A stretch of 64,000 bases of DNA, from positions 310,001 to 374,000 of the forward strand of contig NZ_JAHXYI010000005.1 of the NCBI RefSeq assembly GCF_019970045.1, written 5' to 3'. The notes under the pieces were generated by a model that was not told where the DNA came from, did not search any database, and saw only the letters and a list, made by a program, of their open reading frames with translations. Positions 18,157-27,001 of this stretch are shown in pieces. Source of the DNA: Chryseobacterium sp. GVT01B. Its GTDB lineage: Bacteria > Bacteroidota > Bacteroidia > Flavobacteriales > Weeksellaceae. Position 1 is the first letter of the stretch. Each line of letters starts with the position of its first letter. A program made the translations under genes and the position numbers.

Positions 18157-18867
18157 ATGACAGAAAAATTCCAGACCATAGAATCCAAAATCAATAAACC
18201 CGTTACTTATTTTCTAATGGGAATCATCTGGATAGCCATCATTCTGATTATTGTGGTAATCGGGGTCGTTTTCGATAATCTTTATTATCATTTCAGACAA
18301 TATTTGGAAAATGATCCCGGTATTTTTTTCATCCTTCTTATTGCCCAGTTTTTTCTTATTTTTTGCTGTATAGCTTTGATAATGGCTTTAACGTACAGAA
18401 AAAAAGAAAAGACAAGAAAAGCTGTTGTAGATGAAAAAGGAGTTACTTTCTACAACACTCAAAATACCATTATTGAAACGATCCTGTATAGCGATCTTCA
18501 GCCAGCTAAAAATCCATATGATGATGTATATGTCCGAAACAATCAAACTGTAAAATATGGCAAAACGACATTACAGATCTATCTGAAAAATAATTCCGGG
18601 AACATTGTACTTTCAACTGTAGACTTTAATTTTGAACTGGTAATTCTACGCAACCAATATGATCTGTACCGCCATTTTCTTAAAGGTATTCAACATTTCC
18701 GCCCTGATCTGAAAATAAGTCTACAGACTATTGAGCAGTACAACCTTACTTCAGAACCGCAAAAAACTAAATTCGGTGTATTTGAATACATCATGTCTGC
18801 AGTTTTTATACTGATTGCTGTTGGATTGATTTATGTTTTTATGCTGCTAATAAAAATGTTTATTTGA
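18157..18867 (+). CDS. Membrane protein of unknown function, paralogue 2
   Basis: 236 residues when started at the ATG at 18157, which sits one base after the upstream stop; an upstream TTG at 18124 would overlap the previous gene and is disfavoured because MTEKFQTIESK aligns with the start of paralogue 1 (FQRIESTTNK). Two N-terminal helices, a soluble middle containing VVDEKGVTFYN, ILYSDLQPAK and GIQHFRPDLK, and a C-terminal helix mirror the preceding gene. Co-transcription suggests a two-subunit or redundant pair. Function unknown. Confidence 0.75.
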   Translation: MTEKFQTIESKINKPVTYFLMGIIWIAIILIIVVIGVVFDNLYYHFRQYLENDPGIFFILLIAQFFLIFCCIALIMALTYRKKEKTRKAVVDEKGVTFYNTQNTIIETILYSDLQPAKNPYDDVYVRNNQTVKYGKTTLQIYLKNNSGNIVLSTVDFNFELVILRNQYDLYRHFLKGIQHFRPDLKISLQTIEQYNLTSEPQKTKFGVFEYIMSAVFILIAVGLIYVFMLLIKMFI

Positions 18868-18972
18868 TAAGTAGCTCAGGTAAAGCAGACTATTAGTAGG
18901 TTCATAGTCCTGTTTATCATTCTCAGACGTGACTATCCTTCTATTCTTCTGTGTAATTAATATTGTCTAATT

Positions 18973-18980
18973 TAAATTTG
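18973..18980 (+). promoter_or_regulatory. Bacteroidota -7 box of prfC
   Basis: TAAATTTG matches TAnnTTTG exactly, 45 bases upstream of the prfC ATG. Confidence 0.4.
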
Positions 18981-19025
18981 AAAACCTCGTAAAAAATCAC
19001 GATTTTTGCAACTTCAAAATACGAT

Positions 19026-20621
19026 ATGTCAGACTTAATCAAAGAAATACAAAAAAGAAAGACCTTCGGGATCATTTCCCACCCGGATGCCGGAAAAACA
19101 ACTCTTACGGAAAAGTTACTTCTTTTCGGGGGTGCTATCCAGGAAGCGGGTGCGGTAAAATCCAACAAAATAAAAAAAGGAGCTACCTCCGACTTTATGG
19201 AAATCGAAAGACAGAGAGGGATCTCTGTAGCGACTTCTGTATTGGCATTTGAATATAGAGACCACAAAATCAACATCCTCGATACTCCAGGTCACAAAGA
19301 CTTTGCTGAAGATACTTATAGAACATTAACTGCTGTAGATTCTGTAATCGTTGTAATTGACGTTGCAAAAGGGGTTGAGGAACAGACGGAGAAACTGGTT
19401 AAGGTTTGCAGAATGAGAAACATTCCTATGTTGGTTTTCATCAATAAACTTGACCGTGAGGGTAAAGATGCTTTCGATCTGTTGGACGAAGTAGAACAAA
19501 AATTAGGATTAACAGTTTGCCCACTTTCTTTACCAATCGGTATGGGAAGTGACTTTCAGGGAATTTATAATATCTGGGAAAACAACATTCAGTTATTCTT
19601 AGAGGAGAAAAAACAGAAAGTTGGAGATTCTATCAAGTTTGATGACATCAATGATACTTCTATTGACGAAGTAATTGGTGAAAAAGCAGCAAAAACTTTA
19701 AGAGAAGAACTTGACCTTATTCAATCTGTTTATCCTGAATTTAACCGTGAGGATTATATGAAAGGTGATCTTCAGCCTGTATTTTTCGGTTCGGCTTTAA
19801 ATAATTTTGGTGTTCGTGAATTATTGGATGCTTTCATTGATATTGCTCCAATGCCACAGCCAAAAGAAAGTGATACCCGTCTTGTAAAACCTGAAGAAAG
19901 TACATTCACAGGATTTGTTTTCAAAATCCATGCGAATATGGATCCTAAGCACAGAGACAGACTTGCTTTCGTAAAGATTGTTTCAGGAACGTTCAAAAGA
20001 AACGAAAATTACTTATTGGTAAGAGAAGGTAAAAAAATGAAGTTCTCTTCTCCCAATGCATTCTTTGCTGATAAAAAAGAAGTAGTGGAAGAAAGCTTCC
20101 CTGGTGATATTGTAGGTTTACATGATACCGGAAGTTTCAGGATCGGAGATACACTTACGGGTGGAGAAAAATTGAGCTTCAAAGGTATTCCGAGCTTCTC
20201 TCCTGAGCATTTCCGTTATATCAACAACAATGATCCGTTAAAAGCTAAGCAATTGGCAAAAGGTATTGATCAGTTGATGGATGAGGGAGTTGCGCAGCTG
20301 TTTACCCTGGAAATGAACGGAAGAAAGATCATTGGAACAGTAGGTGCCCTTCAGTATGAGGTTATCCAATACCGTCTTGAACATGAATATGGTGCAAAAT
20401 GTACTTATGAGCCACTATCCATGCACAAAGCATGCTGGGTAGAAGCAGACGAGAAATCTGAAGAGTTCAAGGAATTTGCAAGATTAAAGCAGAGATTCCT
20501 GGCAAGAGATAAATACAATCAACTGGTATTCCTTGCAGACTCATCTTTCACGATTCATATGACACAGGAAAAATTCCCGAATGTGAAATTACACTTCATC
20601 AGTGAATTCCAGGAACATTAA
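19026..20621 (+). CDS. prfC: Peptide chain release factor 3 (RF3)
   Basis: 531 residues, a translational GTPase that recycles RF1 and RF2 after termination. The P-loop SHPDAGKTT is at residues 18-26, switch I contains the TSDFMEIERQRGISV segment, G3 is DTPGHKDF and G4 is NKLD. The length and the Met-Glu-x-Glu-Arg-Gln-Arg-Gly-Ile-Ser sequence separate RF3 from EF-G. It is monocistronic, with a -7 box upstream and a strong terminator downstream. Confidence 0.97.
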   Translation: MSDLIKEIQKRKTFGIISHPDAGKTTLTEKLLLFGGAIQEAGAVKSNKIKKGATSDFMEIERQRGISVATSVLAFEYRDHKINILDTPGHKDFAEDTYRTLTAVDSVIVVIDVAKGVEEQTEKLVKVCRMRNIPMLVFINKLDREGKDAFDLLDEVEQKLGLTVCPLSLPIGMGSDFQGIYNIWENNIQLFLEEKKQKVGDSIKFDDINDTSIDEVIGEKAAKTLREELDLIQSVYPEFNREDYMKGDLQPVFFGSALNNFGVRELLDAFIDIAPMPQPKESDTRLVKPEESTFTGFVFKIHANMDPKHRDRLAFVKIVSGTFKRNENYLLVREGKKMKFSSPNAFFADKKEVVEESFPGDIVGLHDTGSFRIGDTLTGGEKLSFKGIPSFSPEHFRYINNNDPLKAKQLAKGIDQLMDEGVAQLFTLEMNGRKIIGTVGALQYEVIQYRLEHEYGAKCTYEPLSMHKACWVEADEKSEEFKEFARLKQRFLARDKYNQLVFLADSSFTIHMTQEKFPNVKLHFISEFQEH

Positions 20622-20646
20622 TTAAAGGTAAAATTGCTTATCATAT

Positions 20647-20676
20647 AAAATCCGTAGAAAATTTCTACGGATTTTT
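20647..20676 (+). terminator. Terminator of prfC
   Basis: A 14-bp perfect inverted repeat, AAAATCCGTAGAAA with TTTCTACGGATTTT, is followed by T residues, 26 bases after the stop. Confidence 0.85.
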
Positions 20677-20735
20677 TATTTCTTACTATATGATCATTTT
20701 TATGAAGGCATGAGGTTTATTATTTTAATACATCT

Positions 20736-20802
20736 GGATTCCTACGGAATGACAAAGTGTATGGATAAAATTCAGCGTTCTGTATGTCATTCCGTAGAAA
20801 TC
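20736..20802. repeat. Dispersed inverted-repeat element, copy 1
   Basis: Left arm GATTCCTACGGAATGACA (20737-20754) and right arm TGTCATTCCGTAGAAATC (20785-20802) are 18 bp with one mismatch, separated by 30 bp. The same arm recurs at about 26.06-26.12 kb and 54.43-54.62 kb. It lies between prfC and the DUF4349 gene; no gene lies in the rest of this 400-base gap. Confidence 0.85.
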
Positions 20803-21024
20803 TAATCTATTAAATAATAAAATGTTGTTATTAAACACCTCTATGAAAACATATCCTACTCTTTTAATACCCAAAAAAAAGAAAAACGATTTGTAAATCT
20901 TTTGTAAAACAAATACAAAACACTGAAAACACAACAGTTATCATTTTACCAGCACAATACATTCTATTTACAATCTTTACAAGAACTTCCCTCCTAATTT
21001 TACTTCATCAAAAAAATTAATGTT

Positions 21025-21969
21025 ATGAAAAAGTTCATATTACTCGTTGCTGTATCAGGCACTTTCATTATGTGTAAAAAAGCAGAAGCTACACAGGATA
21101 AAATTAATGAAGTAATCAATAAAGCTGACAGCGCAACTACTGTCGCTACAGAAACCATTGACAATGCCAGTAAAGCAGCAAACCAGGTAATGGATTCTGC
21201 CAGTATTAAAATAAAAGATTTTGAAAATACTAAAAGTGACATCCAGCAAAAAATAGAGAGCACCTCAAAAATGGTAGATTCTATATCCGAGAAAATTGCC
21301 ACTACAAAACTGGAATCCAAAATAGAGAAAAAAGATTCTATTGAAAAAAAATCTGAAAAAATAGCTGTAAAAGCTCCCGCTCCAAAGGTTATTAAAGAAA
21401 CCAAAATCATTTATAAAGACCAACCTAAAAATGACAGCTATGAACTGAATATGCCAAAAGATAAAATGGTGAAATCAGGATATCTTGTGATAAAAGCAGA
21501 CAATGCAGAAACGGTGAAAGAAATCATCAGAGAAGAGGCCAATAAAAATAACGGCTACATCAAAAATGAAAATCTTTCTTATGTTGAATCTGCCAGCCCT
21601 TATGGTGAGAATCAAAAAGTATACAGTCTTGATATCAAAGTTCCGATCCAGCATTTTGATGGTTTAATGGATGCTATCAACAGTAATGTTGGAGATATTG
21701 ATACTAAAGACATTCAGGTTTCAGGGCGTAATTATGCAGACAATACCATCTGTACGATCAATGTAAGTATCAGTGATAAGGCTCAAACAGAAAAAGAACC
21801 TAAAACTTTCGGTGGAAAATCATTGGCAGCCATTGAATCTGGCTGGGAGGTAATAACGTCTATTTTCCTGTTTATTCTTCCGTTGTGGCCGTTATTTCTT
21901 ATTGCCGGTATTGGATATTACTTTTACAAAAAGAAGAATAAAAATGTTCCTGATAACGACACTCATTAG
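21025..21969 (+). CDS. DUF4349 domain lipoprotein
   Basis: 314 residues. The N-terminus (LLVAVSGTFIMC) is a likely lipoprotein signal with Cys17 as the lipidated residue. Residues 20-115 are rich in Lys, Glu, Ser and Ala with coiled-coil character. The DUF4349 domain spans about 145-255 (SGYLVIKADN, KNNGYIKNENLS, VKVPIQHFD-like VPIQHFDGLMDAI). A membrane helix (about 272-298) and a basic tail end the protein. The family is common in Bacteroidota; its function is unknown, though the domain resembles a periplasmic sensor or anti-sigma-type region. Confidence 0.85.
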   Translation: MKKFILLVAVSGTFIMCKKAEATQDKINEVINKADSATTVATETIDNASKAANQVMDSASIKIKDFENTKSDIQQKIESTSKMVDSISEKIATTKLESKIEKKDSIEKKSEKIAVKAPAPKVIKETKIIYKDQPKNDSYELNMPKDKMVKSGYLVIKADNAETVKEIIREEANKNNGYIKNENLSYVESASPYGENQKVYSLDIKVPIQHFDGLMDAINSNVGDIDTKDIQVSGRNYADNTICTINVSISDKAQTEKEPKTFGGKSLAAIESGWEVITSIFLFILPLWPLFLIAGIGYYFYKKKNKNVPDNDTH

Positions 21970-21974
21970 ATTTG

Positions 21975-21999
21975 AAATCCATCCTCGTGGTGGATTTTT
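21975..21999 (+). terminator. Terminator of the DUF4349 gene
   Basis: Stem AAATCCA/TGGATTT with a T run begins six bases after the stop. The rest of the interval to 22201 shows no gene. Confidence 0.7.
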
Positions 22000-22201
22000 T
22001 AATGTTTTTTTAATGAGGTTTAGAAGGTAAGATTAATTCTTATGCTTAATTTTATAACATTAATAAAAACAGCTTGTTTATTAGGAAAATTACTCTTAAC
22101 TTTAAGTGTAGATAAAAACAATGAATCTTTGTTATTATACAGGATTCACCACAAAACCGGAAATTTTTATTTCATATATTAATATTTTGTGATTTGGTGT
22201 A

Positions 22202-22232
22202 AAATAAGGCCCTCATATTGAGAGCCTTATTT
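22202..22232 (-). terminator. Terminator of the 121-residue membrane-anchored protein gene
   Basis: Stem AAATAAGGC/GCCTTATTT plus an inner CTC/GAG pairing, five bases past the stop at 22237 on the minus strand. Confidence 0.7.
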
Positions 22233-22236
22233 GTTT

Positions 22237-22602
22237 TTATTTCATATTCACTACTTTGTCTACGACAAACTTTGTATTTCCTCTCCATGGGAGAGCACCG
22301 TTGTATTCTTTGTAATGCAGATCAAAGCTTTTACCACTGTTGGTTTCCAATTGTTTGAAAATCTCAGGGTCATCTACAGAAAACTCAAACTCGTAGCTTG
22401 TAATTGTTCCTGTTTTACCTCTCCCGAAGCCTTCCTGAATCAGTTTACCTTCATAAGTTTTGAAGATATAACCTTTTTTCATGGCATAGTTCAGGTATCC
22501 GGATTTTACGCCTTCTCCGAAAACAAAATAGTACTTATACCAGACAAATACGCCTAGTAACAACAGTACAACACCGAGGGTGATCCACAAAGATTTTTTC
22601 AT
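22237..22602 (-). CDS. Membrane-anchored protein of unknown function
   Basis: 121 residues. One N-terminal hydrophobic helix (about 5-24) followed by a compact, mostly beta domain (KKGYIFKTYEGKLIQEG, SYEFEFSVDD, KFVVDKVV). The helix with no cleavage motif suggests an inner-membrane anchor with a periplasmic domain. Homologues are found in other flavobacteria but without a proven function. It is 21 bases behind the acyl-CoA dehydrogenase gene, so it may be cotranscribed. Confidence 0.75.
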   Translation of the reverse strand: MKKSLWITLGVVLLLLGVFVWYKYYFVFGEGVKSGYLNYAMKKGYIFKTYEGKLIQEGFGRGKTGTITSYEFEFSVDDPEIFKQLETNSGKSFDLHYKEYNGALPWRGNTKFVVDKVVNMK

Positions 22603-22623
22603 AGTAGTGTGTTTGATAAAATG

Positions 22624-23763
22624 TTATTTCGCGATGCTTCTTGAGATCACGATTTTCTGAATTTCAGAAGTTCCTTCGTAGATCTGAGTGATTTTCGCAT
22701 CTCTCATTAATCTTTCTACGTGGTATTCTTTCACATATCCGTATCCACCGTGGATCTGTACTGCTTCAATAGTAGTATCCATTGCTACCTGAGAAGAGTA
22801 TAATTTTGCCATAGCTCCACTTTCAGAGATATCTTTTCCTGCATCTTTTTCACATGCTGCTTTGAAACATAACATTCTTGCTGCCGTGATCTGCGTAGCC
22901 ATATCAGCTAATTTGAATGCAATTGCCTGGTGGTTGATGATCTCAGTTTTGAAAGCTTTTCTTGTTTTAGCATATTTCAATGCCAGTTCGTAAGCACCTG
23001 AAGCAATACCTAAAGCCTGAGAAGCGATACCGATTCTTCCTCCGTTCAATACTGCCATTGCAAAGTTGAACCCAAATCCGTCAGCACCAATTCTGTTTTC
23101 TTTTGGAACTTTTACATTATTAAAGATCAAAGAGTGTGTATCACTTCCTCTGATTCCCAGTTTGTCTTCTTTTAGCCCGATTTCAAATCCTTCCCATCCT
23201 CTTTCTACGATGAAAGCATTGATCCCTTTGTGCTTTTTCTCAGGATCAGTCTGTGCAATTACAATATAATAAGTAGCTGTTCCACCATTGGTGATCCAGT
23301 TTTTGATTCCGTTTAAAAGATAGTAATCTCCTTTGTCTTCAGCAGTTGTTTTCTGAGAAGTCGCATCAGAACCAGCTTCAGGCTCAGATAACGCAAAAGC
23401 TCCGATTACCTGTCCGCTCGCCAGTGGAGTAAGATATTTTACTTTCTGTTCTTCAGAAGCAAATTTTTCAAGACCGGCACAAACCAATGAATTGTTTACA
23501 GACATTACAACAGCTGCAGAAGCATCCACTTTTGCAATCTCCTCCATTGCCAGCACGTAAGAAACGCTGTCCATACCTGCTCCTCCGTATTGTGGGTCTA
23601 CCATCATTCCCAAAAGGCCCATTTCTCCCATTTTTTTCACCTGTTCTGCAGGGAATTTCTGGTCACGGTCTCTTTCAATCACTCCAGGTAATAGTTCGTT
23701 CTGTGCAAAATCTCTTGCTGCCTGCTGAATCATCAGCTGTTCTTCCGATAAATTAAAGTCCAT
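22624..23763 (-). CDS. Acyl-CoA dehydrogenase
   Basis: 379 residues, FAD-dependent. It oxidises acyl-CoA to the trans-2-enoyl-CoA, the first step of beta-oxidation or branched-chain amino-acid catabolism. The FAD and substrate motif FALSEPEAGSDA and the C-terminal IYEGTSEIQ are present, with the likely catalytic base Glu363. The length is typical for short-chain type enzymes. It is divergent from an acyl-CoA synthetase gene, which fits a fatty-acid role; chain-length preference cannot be read. Confidence 0.93.
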   Translation of the reverse strand: MDFNLSEEQLMIQQAARDFAQNELLPGVIERDRDQKFPAEQVKKMGEMGLLGMMVDPQYGGAGMDSVSYVLAMEEIAKVDASAAVVMSVNNSLVCAGLEKFASEEQKVKYLTPLASGQVIGAFALSEPEAGSDATSQKTTAEDKGDYYLLNGIKNWITNGGTATYYIVIAQTDPEKKHKGINAFIVERGWEGFEIGLKEDKLGIRGSDTHSLIFNNVKVPKENRIGADGFGFNFAMAVLNGGRIGIASQALGIASGAYELALKYAKTRKAFKTEIINHQAIAFKLADMATQITAARMLCFKAACEKDAGKDISESGAMAKLYSSQVAMDTTIEAVQIHGGYGYVKEYHVERLMRDAKITQIYEGTSEIQKIVISRSIAK

Positions 23764-24131
23764 AAAAAAAATAATTAGATAGCCGTAAATTTACACTTTT
23801 TAAGCAAATCTGAAAAAATAAATTAAAAGCAGGAAAAACGCACAGAAAAAGGGAGTTGAAAGAGGTTTTAAAGTTTGAAATAGCAATAAATGACATGCAG
23901 GTTTACCAATCGGGAATACCACACTATTCAGGACGAAAAATAAAAACGGTTTGCTAAGGTATGCTAAATCCAGAATGAGCTGTTGTAACCACTTTTTAAA
24001 GACCTCTGGTCCCCTTTTTGGTTCAATATATTATGGTAAGCATTTAACTATTTCCTAATTATTACATTCATATGTTTTCAATTAAAAAAAATGCTTATAT
24101 TTAAATTTCTTTATAATTTATTTAAAAAATC
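23764..24131. other. Divergent intergenic region between acyl-CoA genes
   Basis: This 368-base gap holds the two divergent promoters. No perfect TAnnTTTG box, inverted repeat of note, small ORF or RNA gene could be recognised in it. Confidence 0.5.
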
Positions 24132-25910
24132 ATGACGATCAAGAGATTATTCGATATTCCGCACTACGCTTTAGAAAAATATCCTAAAACGGATATGTTT
24201 GTAACGAAGTATCAGGGTGAGTGGAAAAAAACTTCTACGCAGGAGTTTATTAATGAGGGAAATAAGATATCCAGAGGGTTACTGAAGCTGGGCATAAAAC
24301 CGGGTGATAAGATCGCTTTGATTACTACCAATTCCCGCACTGAATGGGCGATTATGGACTTTGGTCTTTCTCAGATCGGAGTTGTTTCCGTACCTGTTTA
24401 TCCAAGTATTTCACCTGAAGATTACGAATTTATCTTCAACAATGCTGAAATTCAGTACTGCTTTGTTTCTGATAAGGAGCTGTTGACTAAAGTAATGAAA
24501 GTGAAACATAACATCCCTACTCTACAGGGAATATTTACTTTTGACAACATCAGCGGTGCTGCCAACTGGAGAGAAATCCTTGATCTGGGTAAAGATGAAT
24601 CTACACAAATTGAAGTAGACGACCTTTCCAATGCCATCAATACAGAGGATCTGGCAACTATTATTTATACTTCCGGAACTACCGGAAGACCTAAAGGAGT
24701 AATGCTTACCCACAACAATATTGTTTCAAACGTATTGGGGGCTATTCCTAGGATTCCAAAGAAAAGAAGTTTCGATTATAAGGAAACAAGAGCATTAAGC
24801 TTCCTTCCTATCTGTCATATTTTTGAAAGAATGCTGTTCTATCTTTATCAATACAACGGTTTTTCTCTTTATTTTGCTGAAAGCATCGAGAAAATGGGGG
24901 AAAACGTAAAAGAAGTGAAGCCTCATTATATGACCGTAGTTCCAAGACTTGTTGAAAAGGTATATGATAAAATCTACAATACAGGATCTTCTGCCGGAGG
25001 ACTGAAATCAAAAATATTCTTCTGGGCATTGAACCTCATCAGTAAAAAGAAAGTAATCTCAAAACCATCCGGACTTCAGGAAATTATTGCTGACAAACTG
25101 GTATTTTCTAAATGGAGAGAAGGTTTAGGTGGTGAAATCGTGACTTTGGTATCAGGATCTGCCGCATTATCTACAAGACTTAACTTAATGTTCCAAAATG
25201 CAGGAATTCCAATTTTGGAAGGTTATGGCTTAACAGAAACTTCCCCGGTGATTTCCGTCAACAGTTTTGAGAAAATGAAAGTCGGAACGGTAGGTATTCC
25301 ATTGGATAATTTAAAAGTAAAGATCCAGGAAGATGGTGAAATTACCGTAAAAGGGCCATCAGTTTTCAAAGGATATTTCCAAAACGAAGAAATGACCAAA
25401 GAAGCTTTTACAGAAGATGGATTTTTCAAAACCGGCGATATCGGGCATATTGACAGTGACGGATTTTTACAGATCACAGACCGTAAGAAAGAAATGTTCA
25501 AGACATCCGGTGGAAAATATATTGCTCCTCAGACGATTGAAAACTTAGCAAAAGCTTCCAAGTTTATTGAGCAGATCATGGTGGTAGGTGATGGTGAAAA
25601 AATGCCATGTGCTTTAGTACAGCCAGATTTTGAATTTGCTAAAAACTGGGCTTTGAGAAACAATCTGAACATCGGTTCCACACCGGAAGAGATTGCAAAA
25701 AGCACTGAGCTGAAGCAAAGAATTGAAAAAGAGATTGAAGGGATCAACGAACATCTTGGAAACTGGGAGAAAATCAAAAAAATTGAACTTACTCCTGAAG
25801 TATGGAGCATTGAAAGCGGATTGCTTACTCCAACATTAAAACTGAAAAGAAAAGCGGTAAAAGAGAAGTTTATTGCTTTGTATAATAAGATGTATGATCA
25901 TCAGGAATAA
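24132..25910 (+). CDS. Long-chain acyl-CoA synthetase (AMP-forming)
   Basis: 592 residues, ANL superfamily. It activates fatty acids to acyl-CoA via an acyl-adenylate. The AMP-binding P-loop YTSGTTGRPKGVMLTHNN is near residue 178; GYGLTETSPVISVN, KTGDIGHID and ITDRKKEMFKTSGGKYIAP follow. The size matches the FAA1/long-chain group. It is divergent from an acyl-CoA dehydrogenase, so the two may be co-regulated. Confidence 0.93.
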   Translation: MTIKRLFDIPHYALEKYPKTDMFVTKYQGEWKKTSTQEFINEGNKISRGLLKLGIKPGDKIALITTNSRTEWAIMDFGLSQIGVVSVPVYPSISPEDYEFIFNNAEIQYCFVSDKELLTKVMKVKHNIPTLQGIFTFDNISGAANWREILDLGKDESTQIEVDDLSNAINTEDLATIIYTSGTTGRPKGVMLTHNNIVSNVLGAIPRIPKKRSFDYKETRALSFLPICHIFERMLFYLYQYNGFSLYFAESIEKMGENVKEVKPHYMTVVPRLVEKVYDKIYNTGSSAGGLKSKIFFWALNLISKKKVISKPSGLQEIIADKLVFSKWREGLGGEIVTLVSGSAALSTRLNLMFQNAGIPILEGYGLTETSPVISVNSFEKMKVGTVGIPLDNLKVKIQEDGEITVKGPSVFKGYFQNEEMTKEAFTEDGFFKTGDIGHIDSDGFLQITDRKKEMFKTSGGKYIAPQTIENLAKASKFIEQIMVVGDGEKMPCALVQPDFEFAKNWALRNNLNIGSTPEEIAKSTELKQRIEKEIEGINEHLGNWEKIKKIELTPEVWSIESGLLTPTLKLKRKAVKEKFIALYNKMYDHQE

Positions 25911-25918
25911 ATAATACC

Positions 25919-25947
25919 AACCGCTTCATTTTGAGGCGGTTTTTTTA
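25919..25947 (+). terminator. Terminator of the acyl-CoA synthetase gene
   Basis: A ten-bp stem, AACCGCTTCA with TGAGGCGGTT (one G-U), is followed by seven T residues. Confidence 0.85.
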
Positions 25948-25948
25948 T

Positions 25949-26155
25949 AGGTTTTGGCTAAAGCCAACAGAAGGATTTATTTTTTTATTAAACGGGCTAT
26001 AGCGTTTCTATTGATTATTCTCCGTTGCGTTTCAATAGGCCTATTATTGCACTATTGTCATTCCGTAGGAATTCATATTATATTAAAAGAATGTATAGAG
26101 ATTCCTACGGAATGACAACACACCGCAAAAGGTTAAACAAACTAAAGCCCGTTCC
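25949..26155. repeat. Composite intergenic repeat locus A
   Basis: On the plus strand, in order: GGTTTTGGCTAAAGCC; a GGGCTATAGC/CTATTGA segment; TGTCATTCCGTAGGAATT (26056-26073); ATTCCTACGGAATGACA (26101-26117); then CTAAAGCCCGTTCCTATTGAA. Locus B on the minus strand near 54.5-54.7 kb repeats the first four parts in the same order. Confidence 0.8.
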
Positions 26156-26172
26156 TATTGAATATACACAAA

Positions 26173-26202
26173 AAAAGCTGCTTCATTTCTGAAGCAGCTT
26201 TT
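26173..26202 (-). terminator. Terminator of the CdsZ-like gene unit
   Basis: Perfect 13-bp stem AAAAGCTGCTTCA/TGAAGCAGCTTTT with a four-base loop and a T-rich minus-strand tail, 20 bases past the stop at 26223. Confidence 0.85.
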
Positions 26203-26222
26203 GTATGATTTAAAATCAATAA

Positions 26223-26999
26223 TTAGAACTTAATTACAGATTTCATTCTTTCGTTTTCTTCCATTACCAATTCGTCATCAACAAGGATTTTCCCTGAATG
26301 CTCATCAATAATAATTTTCTTTCTCTGAGCAATTTCCATTTGCTTTTGAGGCGGGATTGTAAAGAAAGATCCTTTTGGAGCTCCTCTTTCTAATCCTACT
26401 ACTGCAAGACCATTGATAGAGTTTGTTCTGATTCTGTTGTAAGAAGCTAATAATCTCTCATCGATTTTACCTGCGAATTCTTTAGACTGCTCTAAAAGAT
26501 ATTCTTCTTCTTTCTGAGTTTCAGAGATAAGACCTTCTAATTCTTCTTTCTTGAATTTCAAGTGGCTTTTCAAATCGTCGATCTTCGTATTCAGTTCACT
26601 TAAAGTTTCGTTTTTGTGAGCAATTTTAACTCCGAATTCTTTAATTCTTTTTTCAGCAAGCTGAATTTCCAGATCCTGGAATTCCATTTCCTTTCCTAAT
26701 GCTTCAAACTCTTTATTGTTTCTTACATTATCCTGCTGAGATTTGTACTTCTCAATTAAAGTTTTAGCATGGTTAATAACTTCATGCTTTGTTTTGATCT
26801 GATCGTCCTGATCTTTGATATCAGCATGAAATTTTTCAGCTCTTTTTTCAAGACCTTCAATCTCGATTTCAAGATCTTCAACTTCAATTGGCAATTCTCC
26901 TCTAGTATTTCGGATTTCATCCAATCTTGAATCAATGATCTGTAAATCGTATAAAGCTCTTAATTTTTCTTCAACTGAAATATCGTTGGTTTTTGCCAT
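26223..26999 (-). CDS. CdsZ/zinc-ribbon family coiled-coil protein lacking the zinc cysteines
   Basis: 258 residues. Residues 10-185 form a long antiparallel coiled coil; the C-terminal domain (about 195-245) is the C4-type zinc-ribbon domain of this family, recognised by IPPQKQMEIAQRK and GKILVDDEL. Where relatives have CxxC before IPPQ and CxxCG before the final strand, this protein has APKGSF and DEHSG, so all four metal ligands are gone. It begins two bases from the NIF3-like gene stop and is cotranscribed with it, a pairing common in Bacteroidota. The molecular role of the family is not established. Confidence 0.85.
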   Translation of the reverse strand: MAKTNDISVEEKLRALYDLQIIDSRLDEIRNTRGELPIEVEDLEIEIEGLEKRAEKFHADIKDQDDQIKTKHEVINHAKTLIEKYKSQQDNVRNNKEFEALGKEMEFQDLEIQLAEKRIKEFGVKIAHKNETLSELNTKIDDLKSHLKFKKEELEGLISETQKEEEYLLEQSKEFAGKIDERLLASYNRIRTNSINGLAVVGLERGAPKGSFFTIPPQKQMEIAQRKKIIIDEHSGKILVDDELVMEENERMKSVIKF

Positions 27000-27001
27000 A
27001 T

